Source of the DNA: an uncultured Tenacibaculum sp.
GTDB taxonomy: Bacteria > Bacteroidota > Bacteroidia > Flavobacteriales > Flavobacteriaceae
Direction of reading: 5' to 3'
NCBI GenBank assembly: GCA_937922085.1
Contig: CAKZVD010000079.1
Coordinates: 1-32,755, forward strand
Length of the DNA: 32,755 nt
This document shows positions 6,850-14,391 of this stretch, one piece after another (positions within the stretch are counted from its first letter, which is position 1; each line of letters starts with the position of its first letter). A program made the position numbers and the translations under genes. The notes under the pieces are model-generated. The model ran no database searches and was not told where the DNA came from. It was given only the letters and a program-made list of their open reading frames with translations.

Positions 6850-7668
6850 TTAAAGGGTTAATGATGGTGATAAATCATCTCTATCTCTGTTTCTATCTTC
6901 AATTTCTCGTAATTGCTCTAAACGTTTTAGCACTTCCAGTTGCTCAGGACGTATTACCGTACCAAGTCGAAATTTCAGCTTTCCGTATTTGATACCATAG
7001 TGCTTATTTTCGCCTCGATCATAGATTTCTACATCTGAAAATTTCTTTTTGATGAGTTCGCTCAAATGGGTAATGTTTTTTGCCTGTTCTACTACAGCAT
7101 CAAGCATATTAATAAGCTTGTTTTTAAGTACCCCTTTTGGTGTTTTTTCAAATGGTTTTCGTTCTTTTTCTCGTGGCTTATGGTACAAATAAGAGTTCGG
7201 CAACTCCTTGCTGTATTTCTGCTCCAAATACTCCGAAACAGCCCTGTTTTGAGCCAAGTATTCTTTCTTCGGAACATCACAAGATTTATTTTTCAAGAAA
7301 TAATTCTGAGAAACATAGAGATGCACATGAATATTTTTTTCTTCATGAACTCGCCCATACGTTACACATTTGTCATATCTTCGTGTTTCAAGGAATTTAG
7401 CTACCAAATCTTGAATTATTTCGGGAGTTACATTTTCTCTATCTAAGTGATGAAGAGATAAAATAACATGCTGTCCTCTTGTCTTAATACGTAGTCCTCT
7501 ATAGCGGTCGTTTTTAATAAACGAGTTCAATACCGCATCTCTTGTATTTCCCTCGCTTACTCCAATATTTTTGAAAAATGTAAGATCAGTTTCGTCATGT
7601 GCGCCACGATCTATATAGTCGATAATCTTCTCAAAAGTTCCATGATATGGCAATTGCTTTATAATCAT
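6850..7668 (-). CDS. Relaxase (MobA/VirD2-type mobilisation nuclease)
   Basis: This 272-aa protein would nick the transfer origin and stay bound to the 5' end. The N-terminal IIKQLPYHGTFEKIIDYI, the middle RIKTRGQHVILSLHHLDREN, and YGRVHEEKNIHVHLYVSQN (metal-binding HxH at H114 and H116, with H108 nearby) fit the relaxase/mobilisation nuclease fold. The catalytic Tyr is probably in the N-terminal helix around residue 18, but I cannot be sure. The protein is short for the family; only ~100 residues follow the catalytic core, with a basic, charged tail and no helicase or primase domain. It overlaps the mobC stop codon by 4 bp (ATGA), so the two are translationally coupled. Confidence 0.85.
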   Translation of the reverse strand: MIIKQLPYHGTFEKIIDYIDRGAHDETDLTFFKNIGVSEGNTRDAVLNSFIKNDRYRGLRIKTRGQHVILSLHHLDRENVTPEIIQDLVAKFLETRRYDKCVTYGRVHEEKNIHVHLYVSQNYFLKNKSCDVPKKEYLAQNRAVSEYLEQKYSKELPNSYLYHKPREKERKPFEKTPKGVLKNKLINMLDAVVEQAKNITHLSELIKKKFSDVEIYDRGENKHYGIKYGKLKFRLGTVIRPEQLEVLKRLEQLREIEDRNRDRDDLSPSLTL

Positions 7669-8207
7669 AATCTCATCTGTTTATAATCTTCGATAATACG
7701 CTCAAGAATCTCAATGAAATAGGGGTTTTTATCTACTTCTTTTTTTATATAATCCTCAATATGCAAAGGTTTAAAATGAGCTAAAGTTGTTTCTTCAATC
7801 TTTATAAAAAGTCGCTTCACCTCCTGTATTTGCTCGTAACCAACAACTTTTTTATATTGGCACAGGTGACTTATTTGGTTTAAATTCGTTCCTATACGAG
7901 TAAGACAAACAATAAGGTCATGAAGCACAACTTCATCGGGCAAAACATAACTGTTATTTTTGTGGTTTTTGATTAAGCTACGTACAAAGTCTGTTACTTT
8001 TAAACCTAGCTTCTCTGCATCAATTGAAAGCAAATTATACTGATAAGGAGTAACCCATATTTGTAAGAGTTTTAGATTAGTTTTTCTCTTCAAATTATAC
8101 TCCTTGTGATACAGCTTTCTGTACTGCTTTTTCAGTTCTTCTTTTTCCTCTTTTGAAGTATTTAACTTCCCAAGCGATATTAAATATTCTCTGTAATTTT
8201 TTGACAT
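7665..8207 (-). CDS. mobC: MobC-like mobilisation accessory protein
   Basis: This 180-aa protein has a basic N-terminal helix rich in Lys/Arg/Glu and a ribbon-helix-helix-like segment (LLQIWVTPYQYNLLSIDAEK, then LGLKVTDFVRSLIKNH, about 47-82). It also carries the family signature LTRIGTNLNQISHL (about 102-115). MobC proteins bind the transfer origin and help the relaxase open the DNA. The gene overlaps the relaxase gene by 4 bp and is the first of the downstream mob block. The 127 bp in front hold a hairpin and a short palindrome and are a natural place for the transfer origin. Confidence 0.85.
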   Translation of the reverse strand: MSKNYREYLISLGKLNTSKEEKEELKKQYRKLYHKEYNLKRKTNLKLLQIWVTPYQYNLLSIDAEKLGLKVTDFVRSLIKNHKNNSYVLPDEVVLHDLIVCLTRIGTNLNQISHLCQYKKVVGYEQIQEVKRLFIKIEETTLAHFKPLHIEDYIKKEVDKNPYFIEILERIIEDYKQMRL

Positions 8208-8224
8208 AGGTATTCTGTTATGAG

Positions 8225-8239
8225 AGAGGATATACCTCT
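8225..8239. repeat. 15-bp palindrome upstream of mobC
   Basis: AGAGG-ATATA-CCTCT (5-bp arms) lies 18 bp before the mobC start codon on the minus strand. It may be an operator for the ribbon-helix-helix part of MobC or part of oriT; it is short enough to be chance. Confidence 0.35.
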
Positions 8240-8279
8240 AACATAGATTTTAAATTCATTAAAATTTTCTAGAATTATA

Positions 8280-8316
8280 AAGAGGAAGGACACGGATTTT
8301 CATGCCCTTCTCTCTT
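8280..8316 (-). terminator. Hairpin between the two mob blocks: terminator or oriT stem
   Basis: A 10-bp stem with one bulged T (AAGAG-GAAGG at 8280-8289 with CCTTC-T-CTCTT at 8306-8316) has a 16-nt loop. On the minus strand it lies 19 bp after the 107-aa gene and is followed by TTTATAATTC, a modest terminator tail. Its place directly upstream of mobC-relaxase also suits a transfer origin hairpin. Confidence 0.5.
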
Positions 8317-8334
8317 AATTACCTTGGAGTATTT

Positions 8335-8658
8335 TTACATATCAATCTCCATTTCGTTGTCCTTGTCTTTACCTTTCTTAACCCATTTTTCCTCAAATAC
8401 ACTTGGGATATTCTGGATTAACTTTTTTAAAGAAAGAAGTTTTTCAGGTTCAGTTTTCAATAAATTCCGATCAATCAAAGCAGTGTCGAAACCGAGAGAC
8501 AAAGCTCTGAACTTATTATAGTTCTTTGAACCTTTATCTAATGCTTTCATTTGAAATTGTTTCTGTAATAGATCAAATTCGCCCTTTGGAATTATTTGCC
8601 CGAGTTTATATCCTTTGGAAAAGCTCTCTTTTACCATTTTTAATTCTTTCTTTTCCAT
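8335..8658 (-). CDS. Small hypothetical protein of the mobilisation module
   Basis: This 107-aa protein is soluble and basic with a very charged tail (VKKGKDKDNEMEIDM). The middle reads FDLLQKQFQMKALDKGSKNY then ALSLGFDTALIDR. I do not recognise a named family, though similar small genes often accompany MobC and excisionase-like genes in Bacteroidota. It overlaps the upstream helix-turn-helix gene by one base (TAATG), showing tight co-expression, and it is followed by the hairpin at 8280-8316, which probably ends the upstream block. Confidence 0.6.
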   Translation of the reverse strand: MEKKELKMVKESFSKGYKLGQIIPKGEFDLLQKQFQMKALDKGSKNYNKFRALSLGFDTALIDRNLLKTEPEKLLSLKKLIQNIPSVFEEKWVKKGKDKDNEMEIDM

Positions 8659-8942
8659 TAGAAACCAGATACTTTATGTTGCTCAATAAACTCAATCACT
8701 TCACTCTTTTTATAAAGTATGACCCGTTTTCCTATCTGGTAAAACCCTAGGCCAGTACTTCTATAGCGAAACAAGGTAGATTTGCTCGTGATATTTAAGA
8801 GCTTCATCGTTTCTTGTTCGGACAAAAACTCCTCTACTTCTTCTTTTGATTTTAATTGCTGATAAAATTTTTCTAGTAACTTAAAAAATGTTTCTTCATC
8901 GCTTAAAATCAGCGTACGCATATTGTTTAAATCCTCCTTCAT
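8658..8942 (-). CDS. Excisionase-like helix-turn-helix DNA-binding protein
   Basis: This is a 94-aa protein in the MerR-like/excisionase helix-turn-helix class. Residues ~42-87 give the pattern EQETMKLLNITSKSTLFRYR, a short wing GLGFYQIGKRVILY, then KKSEVIEFIEQ, typical of the 'helix-turn-helix domain-containing' proteins that accompany Bacteroidota mobile elements. A longer form starting at 8993 is possible, but the ATG at 8942 forms a classical ATGA overlap with the VWA-like gene and is preferred. Proteins of this class act as recombination directionality factors or as regulators; with no integrase in the window, a regulatory or transfer-origin role is just as likely. Confidence 0.8.
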   Translation of the reverse strand: MKEDLNNMRTLILSDEETFFKLLEKFYQQLKSKEEVEEFLSEQETMKLLNITSKSTLFRYRSTGLGFYQIGKRVILYKKSEVIEFIEQHKVSGF

Positions 8943-9664
8943 ATTTTTTGAAATTTTACTGTGATACCAAATGATGTATAAACCGTCGCCCAATACGTCT
9001 GCAAAAAGCCATATAATACGTTTTTAGAGCTTTGAGCAACTGGAACAACACATATGATACTTGTGTCTTTCAAGCTGTCTGAAAGCACATATTTCTGTTT
9101 TAACGTTTTTATATTTTTATGTGCTACAGCTATTATTTGAGCTTCATTTTCAATCTTTTCTTTGGCAAGGTTTGCTATAGCAGATTCTTGAATCATATCG
9201 CTTATTACCAAAACTGTAGATGAATGCTTTAATCTCGACAACGGCACAAGCATTTCTAAAATCTCTGTACTTTTTGCAGTGCCTTTTAAATGCGTTATAA
9301 AATTCACCAACTTTGTTATAAACACCAACTTGTACTGTTGTACTTGAGATTTATGCAACTTGCGTTGTACTCCCCTTTTTTCTTCTGAATATAATTCGGG
9401 TTGAAATTGAGGAACATTAAACTCAAAAAGTGTTGAATTTGTCATACTTGCCGTATTCTCAAAAATAAGTTTTACCTCAACCGTAGCAGAATTTTCCCCA
9501 TCTAAATACCCCACCATGTAACGGCGGAGGTATTTAGTAATTTTCTTTTTATCAATCGTAACCGAAGTTGATTGGTCTACATAAATAGACAAATAGTTTT
9601 TGCTTTGTGCTTTACTCAACTGAAAAGCAAAAAATAAAAAAATTGTAAAAAATATATTTTTCAT
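8939..9664 (-). CDS. Exported VWA-like protein
   Basis: This 241-aa protein has a cleavable signal peptide (MKNIFFTIFLFFAFQLSKAQ, cleavage after about residue 20). Just after it comes IYVDQSTSVT, a D-x-S-x-S metal-ion-dependent adhesion site at 30-34. A possible MIDAS Thr (KGTAKSTEI, ~128-136) and VLVISDM with Asp-156 complete the pattern of a von Willebrand factor A domain. VWA domains bind protein ligands through a metal ion. The gene is 11 bp downstream of the 4-TM membrane protein and overlaps the excisionase-like gene by 4 bp, so the three act in one operon. An exported VWA protein is unusual beside a relaxase; contact with a recipient or with the envelope channel is possible but speculative. 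Confidence 0.65.
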   Translation of the reverse strand: MKNIFFTIFLFFAFQLSKAQSKNYLSIYVDQSTSVTIDKKKITKYLRRYMVGYLDGENSATVEVKLIFENTASMTNSTLFEFNVPQFQPELYSEEKRGVQRKLHKSQVQQYKLVFITKLVNFITHLKGTAKSTEILEMLVPLSRLKHSSTVLVISDMIQESAIANLAKEKIENEAQIIAVAHKNIKTLKQKYVLSDSLKDTSIICVVPVAQSSKNVLYGFLQTYWATVYTSFGITVKFQKI

Positions 9665-9675
9665 AATCTTGTTTT

Positions 9676-11055
9676 TTATAAGTTATACTCTTTATCTTCT
9701 GGACTTTGAATAAGTAATTGTTCACAAACCTGTTTTTTACAAACAAGATGAACGAGCTCATTTCTTAACACATAAGCATTCTCTAAATTCTGATTCCAAA
9801 CTTTAAAATCTCTTTCTATTCTATCTACTTCAAAGGCGTAGTTCTCTGATTTTCTACGAAGAGAAATAACTTTCCCCCCTAACAGAAGAACTATTTTTAA
9901 TACAACTGAACATAACAACAAACTGACTCCAAAAAGACTTAAAGCCACATAACGAAGGATGGTAATCAAAGAATGTTCTGTAGTATCATTAATAACCTTA
10001 ATCTCCTCTTGAAGCGCTGTTATTTCATTCTTTAAAACCTCATTCTCGGGATCAATAAATAGCTGATTTTGCTTTTGATTTAATTGATCAGCTAATTGTT
10101 CGCTATATTCTATATCTGCTTTCTTTCCTGCATGAAAAGCTGACAGCATACCAAAAACCGAAACAACAAATACAGCGACACAAATTGTAATAATAAGAGA
10201 AGTAGGGATACTTGCCACAGTACGTACATAAAGCGCAATTCTTCTATAAAAAACCAATGTCAAAGCAAATACAATAACCATCGGAGCAAAAGCAATAATA
10301 CATGAACTAACATCGTCTAATTGCATTACATTCTTTCCTGTGATGTACCATATAAGAGCTTCTGCTCCAATCCCAACAAGAATCGACACAATATAGCTCC
10401 ACAGAGAAAAAGACTTAAAATAATTAAGAATATTGAATGTTTTAGGCACTGCTAACTCTGGAATAATTGGCTCTGGCAACGAAGTTTTTTCTAAATGCTG
10501 AAAATTGGCTCTAAAAGGGAAACTTAACTCATGTGCCGACTCATCTATTTCTTCGTTTAAATGCCTTTGAAACTCAATTGGTTTAAACCTGTTAGGCTTC
10601 TCCGATAATTCGTACTTTTTAATATACACCTCATCTGGAAGAGATTCTGGTCTAATTTTAGATTCTTTAAACTGAATCACATCTTCTTTTAAATCCTCTA
10701 TATTATCTGGCTCTAATAATTCCGATTCTTCTTTTAAAGAAATTAAATCGTATAATTCTCTTTGCTTATAGTAAGCATTTCGTACTGCCTTTTTATATGT
10801 TGCTACTCCACTAGAAATTTTCTTCTGAAAATCTGCTATTCCACTATTAAAATGAGAAACAACATTCTCTAAAGAAATAGCCCTTATTCCTACCAAGTCT
10901 AAAGATTTACTTTCTATATTCTTAAAAAAATCTTTTCCTAATTGATAAATCAAATCTGCTGTAGATTGTAAAACACCCTCTATGGCATTTCTTGCTTTTT
11001 TTGGCTTCCCGAATAATGATCGCTTTTTGCTTATACTATAAAATTTATTTTTCAT
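9676..11055 (-). CDS. Four-helix membrane protein of the mobilisation module
   Basis: In this 459-aa protein the N-terminal ~215 residues are cytoplasmic-looking, charged and helical, with a basic start (SKKRSLFGKPKKARN). Four membrane helices follow at about 218-238, 250-271, 283-306 and 365-393. Between helices 3 and 4 lies a coiled-coil stretch (QLADQLNQKQNQ... EITALQEEIKVIND, about 320-357). A second helical tail follows helix 4. No named family is evident to me. It is the first gene of an operon with an exported VWA-like protein and a helix-turn-helix protein. A membrane platform that works with the VWA protein is the simplest reading, but this is inference. Confidence 0.6.
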   Translation of the reverse strand: MKNKFYSISKKRSLFGKPKKARNAIEGVLQSTADLIYQLGKDFFKNIESKSLDLVGIRAISLENVVSHFNSGIADFQKKISSGVATYKKAVRNAYYKQRELYDLISLKEESELLEPDNIEDLKEDVIQFKESKIRPESLPDEVYIKKYELSEKPNRFKPIEFQRHLNEEIDESAHELSFPFRANFQHLEKTSLPEPIIPELAVPKTFNILNYFKSFSLWSYIVSILVGIGAEALIWYITGKNVMQLDDVSSCIIAFAPMVIVFALTLVFYRRIALYVRTVASIPTSLIITICVAVFVVSVFGMLSAFHAGKKADIEYSEQLADQLNQKQNQLFIDPENEVLKNEITALQEEIKVINDTTEHSLITILRYVALSLFGVSLLLCSVVLKIVLLLGGKVISLRRKSENYAFEVDRIERDFKVWNQNLENAYVLRNELVHLVCKKQVCEQLLIQSPEDKEYNL

Positions 11056-11072
11056 AAATTATATCTTTTAAT

Positions 11073-11100
11073 ATCCTCACAAGACTGAACTTGTGAGGAT
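11073..11100 (+). terminator. Perfect 11-bp hairpin between the 74-aa and 459-aa genes
   Basis: ATCCTCACAAG (11073-11083) pairs with CTTGTGAGGAT (11090-11100) around a 6-nt loop. The T-rich tail GGTTTTGTTTTAATTTTTG is on the plus side, whereas the flanking genes are on the minus strand. On the minus strand the hairpin ends 17 bp before the 459-aa gene's ATG with no T tract. It may block plus-strand read-through, attenuate the operon, or be a protein-binding site. Confidence 0.55.
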
Positions 11101-11120
11101 GGTTTTGTTTTAATTTTTGT

Positions 11121-11345
11121 TTACTCTAAAAGCAGATGGAAATACGCTTTATTCTCGTTGTATATTCTTTCTGCTGTTAGTCTTGCATACGCTACTTGTT
11201 GTGTAGTCGTCCCTGTCTGTGAGGCGGGTATTCTTACTCCTTGGTAGATACCTCCGCCGTTTAGAATCATCTTTGTAATTTCTTGTACTATTAACACATT
11301 CTTTAATTTTTTGTTTTCAGTTGTACCTTCTGAAAACTCATTCAT
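11121..11345 (-). CDS. Small hypothetical protein (74 aa)
   Basis: I prefer the ATG at 11345 (MNEFSEGTTENKKLKNVLIV), which gives a 74-aa soluble protein; the frame stays open to 11444, but the extra 33 residues are hydrophobic and cross the 20-bp repeats. It contains VQEITKMILNGGGIYQGVRI and a T-rich segment TGTTTQQVAYARLTAERIY. The sequence is not a shadow of another gene and the region lacks other coding potential. I do not recognise a family. It lies upstream of the mob block in the same direction. Confidence 0.5.
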   Translation of the reverse strand: MNEFSEGTTENKKLKNVLIVQEITKMILNGGGIYQGVRIPASQTGTTTQQVAYARLTAERIYNENKAYFHLLLE

Positions 11346-11425
11346 AAAAAATCCATGGATGTTGAATTCAACAGCGCAATAGTAACTGTAAGTCAGAACT
11401 TTGAGAAATAACTTTAAAGAATTCG

Positions 11426-11474
11426 CTAAGATTTGAAGAAACACCTTAAGATTTGAAAAAATAGCCTAAGATTA
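11426..11474. repeat. Three direct repeats with exact 20-bp period
   Basis: TAAGAT starts at 11427, 11447 and 11467, each time preceded by C or T. The first two copies share TAAGATTTGAA and the third is TAAGATTATA. An exact two-turn period points to a protein bound side by side on one face of DNA, as in iterons, integrase arm sites or an operator array. The repeats lie in the 149 bp between the 74-aa gene and the 139-aa gene. Confidence 0.55.
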
Positions 11475-11494
11475 TATCTATGTTTTTTTGTGGG

Positions 11495-11914
11495 TTACTC
11501 CTCAAAGAACACTCCTCTTTTAATAGTTTTAATTTGATCGGCTATTCCATACCTTTTTTTTCTCCCTTTGAGAATATTTAATGTATTTATGTCATCACTA
11601 ATATCTATGGTATAATCACGCTTATCATTTTCGTTTTTTTCTAGTTTACTTTTTACTTTAATAAGAATTTGTTCTTTTAAATCAAAGAAATGCTGTTCAA
11701 CTGAGAAACCGTATTTAGATTTATTTGCTGTACCGAACATTTCCATTCTTTGAAGTAAATAATCTTTTAATTTTTGATCAATGTGAAAAATCCCTTCGCT
11801 ACCTATAATATCCAATATTTGCATTGAGGCATAAGGAATCCCATCAAATAAAAATTGTCCTTCTTTTGTGGTTGGGCAATACAATATTTTATCTTCTATA
11901 TTTTTCTTTTTCAT
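11495..11914 (-). CDS. Hypothetical protein (139 aa), divergent from the TPR-like gene
   Basis: This 139-aa soluble protein is mixed alpha/beta with a strongly charged C-terminal half (VKSKLEKNENDKRDYTIDIS, then GRKKRYGIADQIK). The N-terminal CPTTKEGQFLFDGIPYASM segment contains the only Cys. I do not recognise it. Its start is only 28 bp from the start of the divergent 788-aa gene, so the two share one promoter region (11915-11942), and each could regulate or depend on the other. Downstream is the 20-bp repeat array. It may be a regulator, a partner of the large protein, or unrelated cargo. Confidence 0.6.
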   Translation of the reverse strand: MKKKNIEDKILYCPTTKEGQFLFDGIPYASMQILDIIGSEGIFHIDQKLKDYLLQRMEMFGTANKSKYGFSVEQHFFDLKEQILIKVKSKLEKNENDKRDYTIDISDDINTLNILKGRKKRYGIADQIKTIKRGVFFEE

Positions 11915-11942
11915 ATAATTATTTTAATATAGACGTATTAAA

Positions 11943-14309
11943 ATGTCAACCTCCTTTATGTCTAAAAAGAAAGAAAAAATTGAAAGAATTAAACAACTTC
12001 AAAAGGAAGTCTTAAAGAAAACAGAAGAATTATTTAAGAAAGAATATGAGATAGATGATTTAATTCCTAAAATTATAGTTCGAGTAAATAATCACTTAGA
12101 AGCATATAAAGAAATATTTAACATAGATTTCCCTCCTGATGATAGAAAAAGTAGCAGTAATAAATTAAATAAAAAAAGAGACAGTAAATTAAAAAAAGTT
12201 GTCGTCACAGATAAATTTCGTAAATATATAAAAGGAATAGAAGAAAATATTGACACATGTATTCCTAAGGAAAATATATTAAACGATTTTTTATCAAATA
12301 GTGATTATATTAATGAGAATAACTCGCAACAGATTCAATATTTTGCCTCAGAGTTCTTTGCTATTTTTACAGGTGATTATCTAGGCTGGAAGCATTTTGT
12401 TATAAAATATAATGGAGACATTGAAGATGATTTTATACCTAAACTAAAGAAAAGAATTAATTCACTTTTACATAACGTTAAAATTCAAAAAGAAAACAAA
12501 AAAACTGAAGAAAAGTCAATAACTTTAATTGAATCCATAATACAAGGCAATTTAAAAGGACTTGCTCAAAAAGAACTTTTAAATCAATTTTCAAAAGCTT
12601 ATAAAGAAAAAATTAAAGCTGATATAGAATTTGACACTCAGATTTTCATTGAAGAAACTATTAATGAAATATTAGAAAATGACTACTTAGATGAGCATCT
12701 TCTTAAAAAAATTGATTTCTTTTTCAATCCAATAAGTCTTAATTTAAATAAATTTAACTGGACACATAGGGCAATTCTATGTAGTGCTATCACATTGTCA
12801 ATACTAAATAGTTGGCAAGAAGAAAAAATACAAATACTAAAAAGACTTATCACTTTCGAAACACCGCCTTTACTATATAGAAGAATAGTAGTAGGAATAA
12901 GTATTTCTATATTACAGGCTTCGCGAGAGTACTCACAATTAGTATATACCTTAAATGAGTATTCTTTTTTATTAAGAGATAACTCTTTTTTAGAAAAAAC
13001 TTTTATCTCTTTAGAGTTTTTTCTAAAAAACAAAAAAATCAATTTTACAAATCAACAAGAAAAGTTTTTTAATTTATTTAAGTTAAATTACACTCACCAA
13101 TATTTAGAAGTTTTAGATGGAAATACCTCTTATATCCCAATTAAAGGAAATATTATCAATTTTAATGAACAAAAACATTATTTTATTGATCTTTTAAATA
13201 AATCAATATCTTTCTCTTTTTTTGAAAAAATAAATATAATAATATCTTTACCAATATTATATAAAAATCAATTCAAGAGCATTTTAGATACTCTTAATGA
13301 CGAATCTAAAAAAATCCATCAACTTAAAAAAAAATTTGGAGATGATATAATTTTTCAAGAAATGAAACGTCACTATACAATCTCTTCAGAGGAGTTTATT
13401 TTTATACTAGAGAGTAATTATCGATTTGCAAAACAAAAATCAAAACTAACAAAAATCACAGAAAACACCTCTCTAAACAACCTTATATCTCAACTCAACG
13501 ACAATGGTGTCATTAGAAAAGAACCAACTATATCCAATCTTTTAAAAGGTATAATAAAATTAACTCAAAATACTTTAATTCAAAATAATGATAAAGAAAT
13601 CAACTTATTTATAGAAAAAATAAAAACTATTGATGAAATATATGTGATCGGAATAATATGGGCACAATCAAAAGTTTATGCTTATACAAGGGCTAGCTTT
13701 TCTAATTTAGAAAGAATACTTCTAGCATGCGAAAAACATACTAAATTGTCTTTGAAACAAAAACTACTATCTTTTTTAGAATTAGGTAAAATATTAAAAA
13801 ATACTGACCCGCTACATACACTTATTTCTCATTACAAAAACACTTCAGTAGGCAACAATGAAAATGCTGTAAAGTTTGAATACATAGCCCGTTCCTATGA
13901 GAAAATTAGCGAATATGAAAATTCTAAAAGATATAATAAAATAATAATAGATTATTATGATAAATCTTTAGAATCAAATTTTGACTTAGATATCTTGCTT
14001 CGAAAAGGATGGCACTTTTTTACTTCTCTGAAACATTCAAAAGCTAATGATTGTTTTAAAAAAATTCTTAATAATGACAAAGTACATAAACACGCACTAA
14101 TGAATTTAGGTCATTGTCAATTAATTTTTGGTTATACTGACAAAGCTATAAACTTATACAAAAGAAGTGTTGATAATTTTGAAAGTAAAATCATCTTTTT
14201 CAAAGGAATGAACGAAGACTATAAATATATAGAAGAGAAAATTGATAAAAATATTTATAACAATATTTTAAAGAATCTGTCTGATTATGCAATAAACAAA
14301 GACTATTAA
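11943..14309 (+). CDS. Large helical protein with C-terminal TPR-like repeats, unknown function
   Basis: This 788-aa protein has no signal peptide or membrane helix. Residues ~5-45 form a Lys/Glu-rich coiled coil, the middle ~500 residues are almost entirely helical, and the last ~145 look like TPR-type helix pairs (YIARSYEKISEYENSKRYNK, AHALMNLG-like HKHALMNLGHCQLIFGYTDK, AINLYKRSV). The ATG at 11943 or the one at 11958 could be used. The coding sequence is more AT-rich than its neighbours (14 of the 60 bases from 12001 are G or C, against 27 of the 60 from 7201), which suggests separate transfer. It lies between the mob module and an initiator tRNA gene, a typical cargo position. I recognise no enzymatic motif; a phage-defence or stress sensor role is possible but not shown. 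Confidence 0.75.
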   Translation: MSTSFMSKKKEKIERIKQLQKEVLKKTEELFKKEYEIDDLIPKIIVRVNNHLEAYKEIFNIDFPPDDRKSSSNKLNKKRDSKLKKVVVTDKFRKYIKGIEENIDTCIPKENILNDFLSNSDYINENNSQQIQYFASEFFAIFTGDYLGWKHFVIKYNGDIEDDFIPKLKKRINSLLHNVKIQKENKKTEEKSITLIESIIQGNLKGLAQKELLNQFSKAYKEKIKADIEFDTQIFIEETINEILENDYLDEHLLKKIDFFFNPISLNLNKFNWTHRAILCSAITLSILNSWQEEKIQILKRLITFETPPLLYRRIVVGISISILQASREYSQLVYTLNEYSFLLRDNSFLEKTFISLEFFLKNKKINFTNQQEKFFNLFKLNYTHQYLEVLDGNTSYIPIKGNIINFNEQKHYFIDLLNKSISFSFFEKINIIISLPILYKNQFKSILDTLNDESKKIHQLKKKFGDDIIFQEMKRHYTISSEEFIFILESNYRFAKQKSKLTKITENTSLNNLISQLNDNGVIRKEPTISNLLKGIIKLTQNTLIQNNDKEINLFIEKIKTIDEIYVIGIIWAQSKVYAYTRASFSNLERILLACEKHTKLSLKQKLLSFLELGKILKNTDPLHTLISHYKNTSVGNNENAVKFEYIARSYEKISEYENSKRYNKIIIDYYDKSLESNFDLDILLRKGWHFFTSLKHSKANDCFKKILNNDKVHKHALMNLGHCQLIFGYTDKAINLYKRSVDNFESKIIFFKGMNEDYKYIEEKIDKNIYNNILKNLSDYAINKDY

Positions 14310-14320
14310 AACAACTAAAA

Positions 14321-14341
14321 ATGTTTTAGGTATGTTTTAGG
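14321..14341. repeat. Short tandem direct repeat next to the tRNA
   Basis: ATGTTTTAGG occurs at 14321-14330 and again at 14332-14341. The copy at 14321 with its flanks (AAAAATGTTTTAGGTA) is also found with one base missing at 4196-4210. It could be part of a recombination site at the edge of the mobile region; it is short and AT-rich, so chance is not excluded. Confidence 0.35.
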
Positions 14342-14350
14342 GAAGAAATA

Positions 14351-14380
14351 AAAAAAGGCTTTCAGAATCCTGAAAGCCTT
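14351..14380 (-). terminator. Terminator of the initiator tRNA gene
   Basis: An 11-bp perfect stem (AAGGCTTTCAG at 14355-14365 with CTGAAAGCCTT at 14370-14380) has loop AATC and a T6 tract on the minus strand. It is 11 bp beyond the tRNA 3' end. Confidence 0.9.
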
Positions 14381-14391
14381 GTCAAATCTAG

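Noticed and set aside
7066..7446. Plus-strand frames of 87-126 codons opposite the relaxase
   Set aside because: The minus-strand relaxase has recognisable motifs over the same stretch; the plus frames are rich in Phe/Ile/Ser without a domain pattern.
11426..11474. CRISPR array
   Set aside because: The repeats are about 10 bp with 20-bp period and only three copies, and no cas gene is near.
12683..13042. Minus-strand frame of 119 codons inside the 788-aa gene
   Set aside because: Shadow of an AT-rich coding region; no start context or family pattern.
1..14390. A complete integrative conjugative element
   Set aside because: No integrase, no VirB4 or other channel genes and no replication gene are present; only a mobilisation module can be supported.
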